DNA of 64,000 nt from Mycobacteriaceae bacterium (GTDB lineage Bacteria > Actinomycetota > Actinomycetes > Mycobacteriales > Mycobacteriaceae). Below the pieces are notes generated by a model. That model did not search any database. It had not been told where the DNA came from and worked only from the letters and a program-made list of their open reading frames with translations. The position numbers and the translations under genes are program-made. Positions 24,565 through 33,429 of the stretch are shown here, one piece after another (within the stretch, counting starts at the first letter, position 1; each line of letters begins with the position of its first letter). Location of the stretch: assembly GCA_019749805.1 (NCBI GenBank), contig JAIEPH010000045.1, positions 1 through 64,000 on the forward strand, given 5' to 3'.

Positions 24565-26010
24565 GAGGTGAACTCGCCGAGTATCACCCTTTCGCCGGCC
24601 GGCGGTGCGCTTGCCGCCGCCGGTGGCGCTGTGTCGTTGTTCGCCACCTACTGGGACGACGCCTGGCACACTGATATTGGCCGAGATACAGCCCTGATCC
24701 CGCCGCACCTGGCGTTGTACGGCAGCGTTGCCGCCGTCGGACTCGTGGTCCTCGGCTGGGGATTGGTTGCCCTGGCGCGGACTCGATCGATCCGCGCCGC
24801 GCTCAGGCAGCCAGGCCTGTTGTTGGCCGGCTTGGGCGGCGCGGTCACACTCGCCGCAGCCCCCCTCGACGCCTTCTGGCATGACGCCTTCGGCCGCGAC
24901 GCCGTCCTGTGGAGCCCGCCGCACATGCTGGTCGTATTCGCCTCCACAACGATGGCCATTGGACTATTGGCCGGCCTGCGACCGACACGGCACGGGATGG
25001 TCGAGGCCGCCCTGTCCGCATTGGTGCTGGGCAGCGCAATGATGACCGTCCTCGAGTACGACACCGATGTTCCACAGTTCAGCCAAACCCTTTATCTGCC
25101 GGTGGTTTTGGTCACCGGCCTGTTCGCGGTGTACATCATCCGTGCGCTCGTTGCGCGGCCATACGCCGTCACTCGGGCTGTCGCCGTCTACCTCGCAATG
25201 CGGTTCATCGTCGTCGCGGCTCTGATCCTGCTCGGCCGCAGCACGCCCGACCTTCCGGTGGCTGTCCTTGGCCTGGTCGTGGCCGACCTGCCCTGGCGCG
25301 GACACGCCGCACGCTATGGGGCAACCGGTGCCGCGGTCGCCGCGCTGGCCTGGACCGCCTCGGCGCTCGGCGTGGCCAGCCAGCCCGCCGCCGCTGTCGG
25401 CGTGGTCGCCGCGCCAGTCATCGTGGTCGGCGTCGCGCTCGTGCTGGCAACCTCCTGGCGCACATATCCGGTTGGCGCGACCGCCTCTGCGCTACTGGCG
25501 GGTGCCGGCATGTTGATGCTGGGGCCGGTTCCCGAGGCCGTCGCCCACGATCCTGGACAGGGACAGCCCGTTACGTCGGTGCGACTGACCGTGGCCGGGG
25601 ATGGCCGTGGGAATGTGCGGCTCGACGCGGTTGCCCCTGATGCCGGCTCCCAGCTCATGGCTGACAGGGTCGTGGCTCGCCGAGGTGGCCAGACGCTCAC
25701 CGCGCGGCTGAATGAGATCGGCACGGGCAAGTTCACCGGCACCATTCGCCTGCCCGAACAGGGACGGTGGTTCGTCTACGTCCAATTCGGGCGCGCCGGT
25801 GAGACTGTCGAAGCGTGGCTGCCCGTCGATTCCGGCTGGCAAGGAACCACCTCGGCCGAGCGTGAGCTCTACGTGCCCGCCGGCACGCAGCCCCCAACGG
25901 CTACGCAAATCGCCAGCGGCGCAGCGATCTACGCCCTCGGTCTCATCCTGCTCGCCCTAGCCCTCATCCAAACGCGGCGCATCGTGCGGCGCCGCCACAA
26001 TCCAGCCTGA
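24553..26010 (+). CDS. Polytopic membrane protein with duplicated WH-GRD-PPH motif and extracytoplasmic domain
   Basis: A 485-residue protein with about ten transmembrane helices, then an extracytoplasmic beta domain (about 335-445, SVRLTVAGDGRGNVRLDAVA through VEAWLPVDSGW) and a final helix. Two N-terminal loops carry the same signature: WH-x3-GRD-x4-PPH at 38-52 and WH-x3-GRD-x5-PPH at 109-124, each with extra Asp. Conserved His/Asp pairs at membrane interfaces suggest a metal or haem site, and the C-terminal domain recalls FixH/CopC-type folds. The alternative start is GTG 24568. I do not recognise the family. It is divergent from, and probably controlled by, the adjacent TetR gene. Confidence 0.8.
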   Translation: MSVSEVNSPSITLSPAGGALAAAGGAVSLFATYWDDAWHTDIGRDTALIPPHLALYGSVAAVGLVVLGWGLVALARTRSIRAALRQPGLLLAGLGGAVTLAAAPLDAFWHDAFGRDAVLWSPPHMLVVFASTTMAIGLLAGLRPTRHGMVEAALSALVLGSAMMTVLEYDTDVPQFSQTLYLPVVLVTGLFAVYIIRALVARPYAVTRAVAVYLAMRFIVVAALILLGRSTPDLPVAVLGLVVADLPWRGHAARYGATGAAVAALAWTASALGVASQPAAAVGVVAAPVIVVGVALVLATSWRTYPVGATASALLAGAGMLMLGPVPEAVAHDPGQGQPVTSVRLTVAGDGRGNVRLDAVAPDAGSQLMADRVVARRGGQTLTARLNEIGTGKFTGTIRLPEQGRWFVYVQFGRAGETVEAWLPVDSGWQGTTSAERELYVPAGTQPPTATQIASGAAIYALGLILLALALIQTRRIVRRRHNPA

Positions 26011-26051
26011 GTTTCCCACCACCTACTCAACCTGCAGTAGCTGAGGAATCG

Positions 26052-27104
26052 TTATCCATCAGGTTTTTCGCTCTGGCTGTTGCGGTCGTTATCGGGCGTT
26101 TTCGCGTCGCCTGATGTGAGCCCTTTGTCCGCGGGTGCCGCGTCACCTGAATCCACGCCGCTGTCGGCCCGCATGCCGGCGTCGTCACGACTGACCGCAG
26201 CATCCCGCGTCGCCTCGGCTTCGCCTGTTGCACTGATCGCGAGCTCCTCGCGACCCTTCGGCGCGATGAAGAAGTACATGAGGGCGCCGATCAATACCAC
26301 CGTTGCGGTAAATGAATTGATCCGGATGCCGGCAATTTGGGTCGCCGCGTCGCTGCGCATCAACTCGACGAAGAAACGGCCGACACAGTAGCCGGCGACA
26401 TAAAGCGCGAACAGCCGTCCATGGCCGATTCTGAATCGGCGATCGACCCAAATCAGCATGCCGAAGACCAATACGTTCCACAGCGACTCATAGAGGAAGG
26501 TGGGATGCACGACCTGCGCGACCTGCCCTGTCGACACACCGTCGACCGCATGGACGTCGACGACGCCCGACGGCTCACGGCGGTAGTAAATCTCCAAGCC
26601 CCACGGCAGGTCTGTGGGCCTGCCGTACAACTCCTGGTTGAAGTAGTTGCCGACGCGGCCAATCGCCTGGGCGAGCACTATGCCCGGCGCGACGGCATCG
26701 CCGAAGGCGGGCAACGGAATGTCGCGTCGCCGGCATCCGATCCATGCGCCGACGCCACCGAGGGCCACCGCACCCCAGATGCCCAGGCCGCCGTCCCAGA
26801 CCCTCAATGTGGCGGCCCACCCAAGACCGTCGTCGCCGAAGTAGGTGCGCCAGTCGGTGATCACGTGATAGAGCCGGCCACCGATCAACCCAAACGGTAT
26901 GGCCCATATCGCGACGTCATAGACGACGCCCGGTTCGCCGCCCCGGGCGATCCAGCGGCGGTTTCCTATCAGCAGAGCGGCGACGATGCCGGCGATGATG
27001 AACATCGCATAAGCCCGGATCGGCAGCGAGCCAAGATGCCACACCCCTTGGGGCGGGCTAGGGAAGGAAGCGACCAGGGTGGTCACGGCGACCAGGGTGG
27101 TCAC
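26052..27104 (-). CDS. lgt: Prolipoprotein diacylglyceryl transferase (second copy type)
   Basis: 350 residues with the Lgt fold: seven or so membrane helices, the N-terminal SLPIRAYAMFIIAG segment, GGRLYHVITDW with the essential His/Arg region, and the signature IGRVGNYFNQELYGRPTDLPWG. Lgt transfers diacylglycerol from phosphatidylglycerol to the lipobox Cys of prolipoproteins. The last 80 residues are an acidic disordered tail. The start GTG at 27104 has GAGG 5 bp upstream; an in-frame GTG at 27086 lies within an exact 18-bp repeat (VTTLVA twice). A BlaI-like operator lies 123 bp upstream. As a mycobacterial genome normally has lgt elsewhere, this is likely an accessory paralogue. Confidence 0.92.
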   Translation of the reverse strand: MTTLVAVTTLVASFPSPPQGVWHLGSLPIRAYAMFIIAGIVAALLIGNRRWIARGGEPGVVYDVAIWAIPFGLIGGRLYHVITDWRTYFGDDGLGWAATLRVWDGGLGIWGAVALGGVGAWIGCRRRDIPLPAFGDAVAPGIVLAQAIGRVGNYFNQELYGRPTDLPWGLEIYYRREPSGVVDVHAVDGVSTGQVAQVVHPTFLYESLWNVLVFGMLIWVDRRFRIGHGRLFALYVAGYCVGRFFVELMRSDAATQIAGIRINSFTATVVLIGALMYFFIAPKGREELAISATGEAEATRDAAVSRDDAGMRADSGVDSGDAAPADKGLTSGDAKTPDNDRNSQSEKPDG

Positions 27105-27226
27105 GGCGGCCTCGGCGGCACGACAGCGCCGGTTGACGTCTCACAAAGGACAGACATACTCCTCTACGGCAATCACTCGTGTTCGGGCTGTCAGTGGGTT
27201 CGCATGCTCGCGGGCTACCTACTTAT

Positions 27227-27245
27227 CTACTACGGCGAATAGTAC
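27227..27245. promoter_or_regulatory. BlaI/CopY-like operator upstream of lgt
   Basis: CTACTA at 27227-27232 and TAGTAC at 27240-27245 flank a 7-bp spacer, the same geometry as the other CTAC-N11-GTAG dyads in the window with one mismatch in the last base. It lies 123 bp upstream of lgt on the minus strand and shows no other gene immediately to its right. Confidence 0.5.
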
Positions 27246-28046
27246 TGTACAGGTGCCGACCTCCGGCAATGACGCCGATATGCCGCACCTCGACGACCCT
27301 GCCACGCAATCGAGTCAGTCTTCGCCCAGTTCAGCATCTAGCATCACAGGTCCGAAGTCCGCCCGCTGCGCGCGGATGAGTGCGTTCGCAGAAGTTGTAC
27401 TGCCCTCGGCAGACCAATCTTCCTCCCGTTGCTAACAGTTCGCTGGCTCGGGGCGATAACCAGATTGCATTGCGGGGTCCGGCCCCCCGCGGCAAGGATC
27501 TGGCGGGGAACGCGACTCCTCCCCCGCCAGATCACCAGCTTGAAGCCGCTCACCGACGTCGCGATCCCCAGCTCGGCCGCGTCAGGCGAGTGACGCCGGG
27601 CGGCAGCAGTCCCGCTTGACCTATGTGGCCAACGGTGCGTCCCGCGGCGAGGACCGTGTGAGGACGGGCGTATATCGTGGTGTGCTCGGCGCAGCTAGCC
27701 GACCCAACTCTAAACAATCTTTAGCCAATCGTTTTCGGCACTAAAAGGGATGGTTCGCGTCTGACAGCTTGAGGACGATCAATCAGCTGCCGGCCTCATG
27801 CCAGCAATACGCCACGACGCGACGGTACTAGCCCTGCAGGACTTCACCTTTCGGGATCCGACGGCATACTTTGCCTCGCCCGCCAGGGGTGGCGGGGAAT
27901 GTCGTTGCGGTATCGCCGTTTCAGTCGATATGGAGCCCTGTTGCGACGGAATTCCCGGCCTGTCTGCGACTCTATTTGCGCCAGAATGGAGCTCGGTCGC
28001 GGCGGGTCGCAGCCGTCTATTTGCTGACACGGGATAGCCTGTCGCC
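27246..28046. other. 800-bp region without a supported gene, with a strong inverted repeat
   Basis: No frame has convincing protein-like composition. At 27497-27533 there is a perfect 12-bp inverted repeat (GATCTGGCGGGG and its complement) with a 13-base loop. It lacks a T tail, so it may be a factor-assisted terminator, a protein site or a small mobile-element end. The last part should contain the promoter of the amidase gene at 28047. Confidence 0.5.
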
Positions 28047-29249
28047 GTGTGTGATCGATGCACGGGCGGGCCAAGTCGGCCCGTTTCGCGGCGGGCCGTC
28101 CTGAGATTGGCGGCCGCAGCGCCGGCGGTTGTCGGTCTGGCAAGCGCCGCGCCCATGCTCATCGGGACACCGCGCGCGCCAGCGCAGCCGCCTCTGTCGG
28201 CGGACACGGCCACGGCGACACCACCGATTCCCATTATCAGCCGTGGTCAATGGGGCGCCGAAGAGTCGCTGCGGCGAGCAGCGCCGGTGTACGACAACGC
28301 GATTCGGGCCGGGATCATCCACCACTCCGCGACGGGCAACAACTACGCGCCCAACGAATCGATCTACGCGTATCACACACGCTCGATGGGTTGGGCCGAC
28401 ATCGCCTACAACGCGCTCGTCGACAAGCATGGTCAAGTTTTCGAAGGCAGGTTCGGCGGACTTGATAAACCGGTCGAGGGATCGCATACCGGTGGATTCA
28501 ACAAAGACTCGTGGGCGGTGTGCCTTATCGGTGATTACGGCCGAGAAGTACCGACGCCAGCGCAGCTGCGATCGGTTGGCCGGCTGTTGGGATGGCGGCT
28601 GGCGCTCGGAGCAGTCGATCCCAGAGGTGCCGTCGCGCTGACATCTGCCGGTGGCCCCTACACCCGGTTCCGGCAGGGTATGACCCGCATGCTGCCGAGC
28701 ATCTTCGCTCACCGCGATGTCGGTGATACCGCATGCCCGGGCAACGCCGCCTACGCGTTCCTGGATCGGATCCGCGAGATCGCCGCGCGTTTCAACCAAC
28801 CTCCCACCGCAGAGGACGTGGAGGAGTCGATGCGGGGTGGGGCGATTTTTGCGCGATGGCAAGCGCTCGGTGGCGCCAGCGGTGTGCTGGGTCCGGTGAG
28901 GTCGCCGGAAGCCCCCGGTGCTGGCCCAGCGCGCTACGTCATCTTTACCCAGGGAGCGATCTACTGGTCACCGGCCACCGGAGCGCAACCTTTGACCGGA
29001 GCGATCTATGACGCCTGGGCGACGCTGGGTTACGAGCGCAGCACGCTCGGCTTGCCCACAAGCGGCCAGATCCAACAGCCGCAATGGATTGTGCAGAACT
29101 TCCAGCACGGCACGCTGAACATAGATCGAGAGAACGGTGCGGTCACCATGGTGGCCGACGGGCAGCCCCGCGTCTTGCCTCCGCCGCCGCCCGGAGGGCC
29201 ACCCGTTCAGCTAGAGCGATTCTCTCCGGCGCGCAACCGGATCCCTTGA
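28047..29249 (+). CDS. Tat-exported PGRP/amidase_2 family N-acetylmuramoyl-L-alanine amidase with LGFP repeats
   Basis: 400 residues from a GTG. The N-terminus carries a twin-arginine signal (SRRAVLRLAAAAPAVVGLA). The amidase/PGRP domain follows, with zinc ligands visible as H in GIIHHSA and H-x-D-x5-ACPG (FAHRDVGDTACPG). The C-terminal 150 residues hold LGFP-type wall-binding repeats (WQALGGASGVLGPV, WATLGYERSTLGLPTS) and end in a Pro-rich tail. This layout is known from a secreted mycobacterial amidase. It would cleave the MurNAc-L-Ala bond and act in the cell envelope. Confidence 0.9.
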   Translation: MCDRCTGGPSRPVSRRAVLRLAAAAPAVVGLASAAPMLIGTPRAPAQPPLSADTATATPPIPIISRGQWGAEESLRRAAPVYDNAIRAGIIHHSATGNNYAPNESIYAYHTRSMGWADIAYNALVDKHGQVFEGRFGGLDKPVEGSHTGGFNKDSWAVCLIGDYGREVPTPAQLRSVGRLLGWRLALGAVDPRGAVALTSAGGPYTRFRQGMTRMLPSIFAHRDVGDTACPGNAAYAFLDRIREIAARFNQPPTAEDVEESMRGGAIFARWQALGGASGVLGPVRSPEAPGAGPARYVIFTQGAIYWSPATGAQPLTGAIYDAWATLGYERSTLGLPTSGQIQQPQWIVQNFQHGTLNIDRENGAVTMVADGQPRVLPPPPPGGPPVQLERFSPARNRIP

Positions 29250-29403
29250 CCGGCGCTGTCACCGCGGGCTGCAGCAAGAACTCGTCTCGCGGCATCCGCC
29301 GAATCCACATCTCTCGCGTCGCGCACCATTGACCGGATGTGGACTTCAGACTCCCTGATCCAGGACAGCACACAGTTGGCCCGGTCAACTGGCCCGCGCC
29401 GGT

Positions 29404-29799
29404 CTATGAGAGCGATTGGATTGCCGCGCGCAGCATGGTCGCGGCTTCATCGGCCACGGCGCGCAGTTCTGGCTCGTCGGCGACCTGCACCATCACCTGC
29501 GGATCCATCGCGTCAACGATGACCGTGCCCTTCGCGGCGGGATCGGTGCGCACCACGACGTTGCACGGAAGCAACAGTCCGATTTGGCGATCGACATCGA
29601 TTGCCCGATGGGCTAATTGCGGATTGCAGGCTCCCAAGATCAGGTAGTCCTCGATGTCCTCGCCCAATTTGGCCTTCAGTGTGGCCTTGACGTCGATTTC
29701 GGTCAGCACGCCGAAGCCCTGATCGGCCAATGCTTTGCGAGTATCTTGAACAGCGTCGTCGAACGTGCTGTGCAATGTGGTTGAAATGGCCAGTGCCAT
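29404..29799 (-). CDS. DUF302 domain protein
   Basis: 131 residues, nearly all one DUF302 domain (TFDDAVQDTRKALADQGFGV, DYLILGACNPQLAHRA, IGLLLPCNVVVR). DUF302 proteins are small cytosolic dimers found near redox, sulfur and metal genes; the conserved Cys of the GACNP and LLPCN segments are present. The ATG at 29799 has an AGAGGGA site 7 bp upstream. It lies just downstream of the BlaI-family repressor on the same strand and is probably cotranscribed with it. Confidence 0.88.
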   Translation of the reverse strand: MALAISTTLHSTFDDAVQDTRKALADQGFGVLTEIDVKATLKAKLGEDIEDYLILGACNPQLAHRAIDVDRQIGLLLPCNVVVRTDPAAKGTVIVDAMDPQVMVQVADEPELRAVADEAATMLRAAIQSLS

Positions 29800-29944
29800 A
29801 ATCAATCCCTCTCTGTGAATGTTGATATGCCGTCAGATGAGCGTTGGCTGCGCCTCTCCAACTCGGCTTGGGCCATCTGGACCAGGCCCGAGGTGACTCG
29901 CATGAGCCCGCCTGCCGACTTTGCTTCTCTGCCGGCCCCCGCGC

Positions 29945-30369
29945 TTAGCGCTTGGCCGCTCGCTTCGTGGGTCGACGGAGCGCGGCGCGCAGTCGCGCCG
30001 ACTCTTCGGGACCGATCTGTTCGAGGAAGTAGGTGAGCACCAGATCGGGTTGGCCGCCGGAGTCAGGGCCTCACGCATAAGGCTTGCGCTGTGTTGCTCA
30101 CGAGTCAGGGTCGGCCAATACCGGTAGGCTTTGCCGTCGCGCTCCCGCGCCAGGTAGCCCTTGCTGTGCAGATTGTCCATCGTGGACATCACTGTGGTGT
30201 AGGCGATGTCGCGTTCTGCCGCTAGTTCGTCGAAAATCTCTCGCACCGTCGTGGTCGTGTCGGATCCACGGTTCCAGATGCGGTCCATGATGACGGCTTC
30301 GAGTTCGCCAAATCCGCGTGTGCGCACCGTTGGCCTCCCGGCTGTCCGTGTCGAGCCTGTGTCACGCAT
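29945..30369 (-). pseudogene. BlaI/MecI/CopY-family repressor with a frameshift
   Basis: The N-terminal winged helix is intact (FGELEAVIMDRIWNR, TVREIFDEL, IAYTTVMSTMDNLHSKGYLARERDGKAYRYWP). After MREAL (about residue 101) the frame goes off and runs to 29833. One base restored near 30,062 would continue as DSGGQPDLVLTYFLEQIGPE and on to a stop at 29945, exactly the C-terminal dimerisation helix of the family. So the gene has lost one base, or the assembly has. BlaI proteins dimerise through this part and are inactivated by BlaR1 proteolysis or, for CopY, by copper; no blaR1 is in the window. An operator copy lies at its own promoter. Confidence 0.82.
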
Positions 30370-30399
30370 GGTGCGCCCCTTCGGCGGAATGCGTATTGT

Positions 30400-30418
30400 C
30401 TACGTACCAAGAGCGTAA
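30400..30418. promoter_or_regulatory. BlaI/CopY-like operator at the repressor's own promoter
   Basis: CTACGT at 30400-30405, a 7-bp spacer, then GCGTAA at 30413-30418. The left half is canonical and the right half has mismatches (consensus NNGTAG). It is 31 bp upstream of the BlaI-family start codon, where autorepression would be expected. Confidence 0.45.
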
Positions 30419-30834
30419 TGCCGTTCCATACGGTTTGGAAACCGAGGGCCTGTTCCCATGGATAGCATCAACGACGGCACGGGTGCAGCGCGCAGACTTC
30501 GCGCGGTCAGCAAAGCCCTGATCGGCAGATGCTGATGCCCGCCAGCGTCACGCGACGATTACGGGATGAAGGCGACGGTGACGGCGTGGCCGCGATTGCG
30601 CCCGACAAGGGCCTAGAATCCGGCGTGCCCGGTCCGTGCAACCGGCGAAAACCGTTGTCTTAGCAGCAGAACGAAAGCCATGGCCCATCAGCCGATGCTA
30701 GGTTACCCGCCACCGCGCCGGACGCGTCGTTCCCTGATGTCAGACGGCCGCCTCGCGCGGGTTGCAGATATCGGCGGCACAATGGCGCCCTCTGCGTCGA
30801 TGGCGCCCAATGGCCGAGCCGGTGTCCCCACATC
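30419..30834. other. 416-bp region between repressor and copCD, no gene seen
   Basis: The region separates the divergent BlaI-family gene and the CopC-CopD gene. All frames read as shadows with Arg/Ala bias. No clear copper box (CsoR type) or CTAC-N11-GTAG dyad is seen near the copCD start. Confidence 0.4.
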
Positions 30835-32734
30835 ATGACCTGGCTGCGGTGTGGGGTCATCGCGTTTGCGATCGCCGTGCTGATATCGGTGGGTCCGGGG
30901 GCGGGCACCGCGCAGGCGCATCCCACGTTGCTGTTCACCGAACCCGCAGCAGAGACCGCGGTTGCGACGTCACCCGAGGCGATCACACTGCTGTTCAACG
31001 AACCGGTCACCATCGGCACGCGCGCGATTGTGGTGCTGGATCAATCCCGCCGCGAAGTACCGGTCGGGCTGGCCAGCCTCGCGCGCGACGGCCGCTTCGT
31101 CACCGCCGCGCCGGTTTCTGCTTTAGCGCCGGGGACCTCTGCGGTCCGTTGGCGCGTCACCGGCGGTGACGGTGATCAGGTCGAGCAGGAGTTCCGGTTC
31201 GCGGTCGGTCTTGCGGTGTCGGCTGCCGCGCCAACCGCTTCCGCGACGCCGGCCTGGGGTGAAAGTGCGTTGCGCTGGCTCCTTTTCGTCGGGTTGGCCG
31301 CCGCAGTCGGTGGCTTGATTGGTCGCCGTGCTACCGATACTGCACGTGCCGCACGCCCGGATTTGTCACCCGTGCGGTCGTGGGCGCCGGCAGGGATGGT
31401 CGTTGCACTCATCGCCGCGATGGCCTTGGTCGCTGGTCGGGCCATTGACGCCGGCACCGTCACCGCGGTGTGGGATGGCCGCGCGGGTGTGCTGCTGTTG
31501 ATTGAGATCGGTGGACTGTTGACTGCGTTGGCCCTTGTGAGTCGGGGTCGGTGGGCTCTGGTTCCGCTGGCGGTGGTGATCGCCGCCGACGGGATCCGCT
31601 CGCATGCGGGCACAACATTCGGCGGCTGGGGCGCGGTTCTGACCGGGGTGCACCTGGCGGCGGGCACGGTTTGGGTCGGCGCGCTCGTGCACACGGCGCG
31701 GGCGGTGGTGGCGTGGCGAGCGGTGTCGGACGCGGTCCGTTGGGTCTTGGCCTCTTATGTCCGGCTGGCGCTGGTGACCTATCTCGTGGTGGTGGCCACG
31801 GGTGTGATCAGCGCGCTGGTGTTAGTCCCGCTGCCGCAACTGGTCTCCACCACCTACGGCAAGGTGCTGCTGATCAAACTCGGGCTCGTCGTGGCAGTGT
31901 CGGCGGCGGCGCTGGGCTCGAGGCTGATCCACCGCGATACCCGTCAGGCGACGCGGCTACGGAGGGCGATGGCCATCGAAGCCGCGCTGCTGGTCGTTGT
32001 GCTGGCAGCCAGCGCGGTGCTGGTGTCCACACCGCCGCCCACCGGGACGGCGTCGGCGGCGCCGCCGCCGCAACCAACCGGTCCTGTCGTGTCCCTGGGC
32101 GCCCTGGCCGGCCAGGTCGGGATCAGCCTGACTGCGAGTGAAGGGCTGCTCGTGGTCCGGCTGTCCACACCGCGGCGCGGTGACTACTACGCTGCTGAAC
32201 CCGACCAGGACTACAGCTTGACGGCCTCACTGGGTTGAGTCGGCGCTCGCGCTGACCGGCTGCGGCAGCGGATGCTATTTCGGGCGGCCGGTGTGGCGTG
32301 ACGGTGACAATGTGCTTTCGCTGCGCGCCGGAGCCACCGGCTGGCCCGGCGGCGCCACCGGGCTGATCGTGTCGTGGCCACCGCGTCCCGGCGCCGCTGA
32401 TCTGGCCGCAGCCGTCGCCGCGACCCGCGCGGCAGGCAGTCTCGTGGTCTATGAAACCGTCACCAGCGACACCACCGCCGGACGACCCGAACCGAACCGG
32501 CTCGACCTGGACGCCGGCTTCTTCCTCTCCCAGGAACCCTATGCCGATGGCACCGCGCCGATCGCGGCGCGAACCTCGCCCCCGGGCGCGGTGGTGCGCT
32601 TAGCGCTGGGTTATCCCGCCGCCTCCGTCAACGTTCAGCTCATTCTCGACGACCGCGGCCGTATCACCGAGGAAATCCTCACCGACCCAAAGCATCTCGT
32701 GACGCGCCGCATCGTCTATCCCGGTCCTGAGTAA
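30835..32734 (+). pseudogene. CopC-CopD copper-resistance fusion, frameshifted near 32,235
   Basis: A signal peptide ends at AQA, leaving His29 as the mature N-terminus, as CopC needs for its copper site; HPTLLFTEPA and LLFNEPV are typical CopC. The usual second His segment reads DGDQVEQEF, without His. An eight-helix CopD membrane domain follows (GVHLAAGTVWVGALVHTARA). The first frame stops at 32238, but the +1 frame continues without a break (VESALALTGCGSGCYFGRPVWRDGDNV) to 32734, a normal C-terminal domain. A one- or two-base indel at about 32,233-32,238 explains this. The family moves or buffers copper across the membrane. A split two-protein version is the alternative, but no start codon or ribosome-binding site supports it. 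Confidence 0.8.
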
Positions 32735-32735
32735 C

Positions 32736-33377
32736 TCATGTGCCGGGGCGGGCGATTCCCAGAATGTGGGCCTGGGAGGGGAAGAACCGCAGCGGCGCGT
32801 AGTGGAACCGTTGAAGGGATTCGATGTCGAATCCGGCGGCGCGGATAGCCGCGGCGGTGTCGCGGTTGAGGTGACAGCCCCCACCAACCCGTGACCACAG
32901 CGGCGTGAGGGCGTCCTCCAGCAACGCGAACCATGGTTTGGTCGAACGCACGTGCTCGAAGAACCGAAGCTGGCCGTTCGGTTTGAGCACCCGCCGCAGC
33001 TCGGCCAATGCGGCCGGCACATCCGCGACCGAGCACAGCACCAACGACGCAACGGCGCCGTCGAAGGTGGCGTCCTCCACCGGCAGCGCGGTCGCGTGAC
33101 CGGCCACCACGTGTACCGGCACAGCTGCGGTTTCAGCAGCCCGCTCAGCCAGTGTCCGCAGGTGGTCCTCGGGCTCGACCGCGACGACTTCTGCGACCGT
33201 AGTGGGATAGTGGCCGAAGTTCATGCCGTTGCCGGCGCCGACCTCAATCACCCGGCCGGACAGGCCAGCAAGGGCACGATCGCGATGCTGCGCGGTGCCA
33301 CGCTGCTCCGACTCGGCGCTGATCCGCTCATACATGCGCGCAAACCGTGGATGCTGGAATTCGGACAGATCCGCCAT
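32736..33377 (-). CDS. Class I SAM-dependent methyltransferase
   Basis: 213 residues with motif I VIEVGAGNGMNFGHYP, motif II acid in VVAVEPEDH, and post-motifs FDGAVASLVLCSV and LAELRRVLKPNGQLRFFEHVRS, the pattern of methyltransf_11 proteins such as PmtA-like phospholipid N-methyltransferases. It is convergent with copCD (1 bp apart). A lipid or small-molecule substrate is likely; it is not determined. Confidence 0.88.
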   Translation of the reverse strand: MADLSEFQHPRFARMYERISAESEQRGTAQHRDRALAGLSGRVIEVGAGNGMNFGHYPTTVAEVVAVEPEDHLRTLAERAAETAAVPVHVVAGHATALPVEDATFDGAVASLVLCSVADVPAALAELRRVLKPNGQLRFFEHVRSTKPWFALLEDALTPLWSRVGGGCHLNRDTAAAIRAAGFDIESLQRFHYAPLRFFPSQAHILGIARPGT

Positions 33378-33429
33378 GTCGCCTCCTTCGCTGTGTGCCT
33401 GTGCGATTTTCCTTTTGGCGGGGCCGGCG

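Noticed and set aside
26031..26048. CTACT and AGTAG dyad between the membrane protein and lgt
   Set aside because: The spacing is one base shorter than in the operators and it lies between two convergent 3' ends, where no promoter is expected. A terminator stem or chance is more likely.
27069..27110. 18-bp tandem repeat at the lgt start as a regulatory iteron
   Set aside because: It encodes VTTLVA twice at the N-terminus and is only two units; more likely a coding duplication that adds an alternative start.
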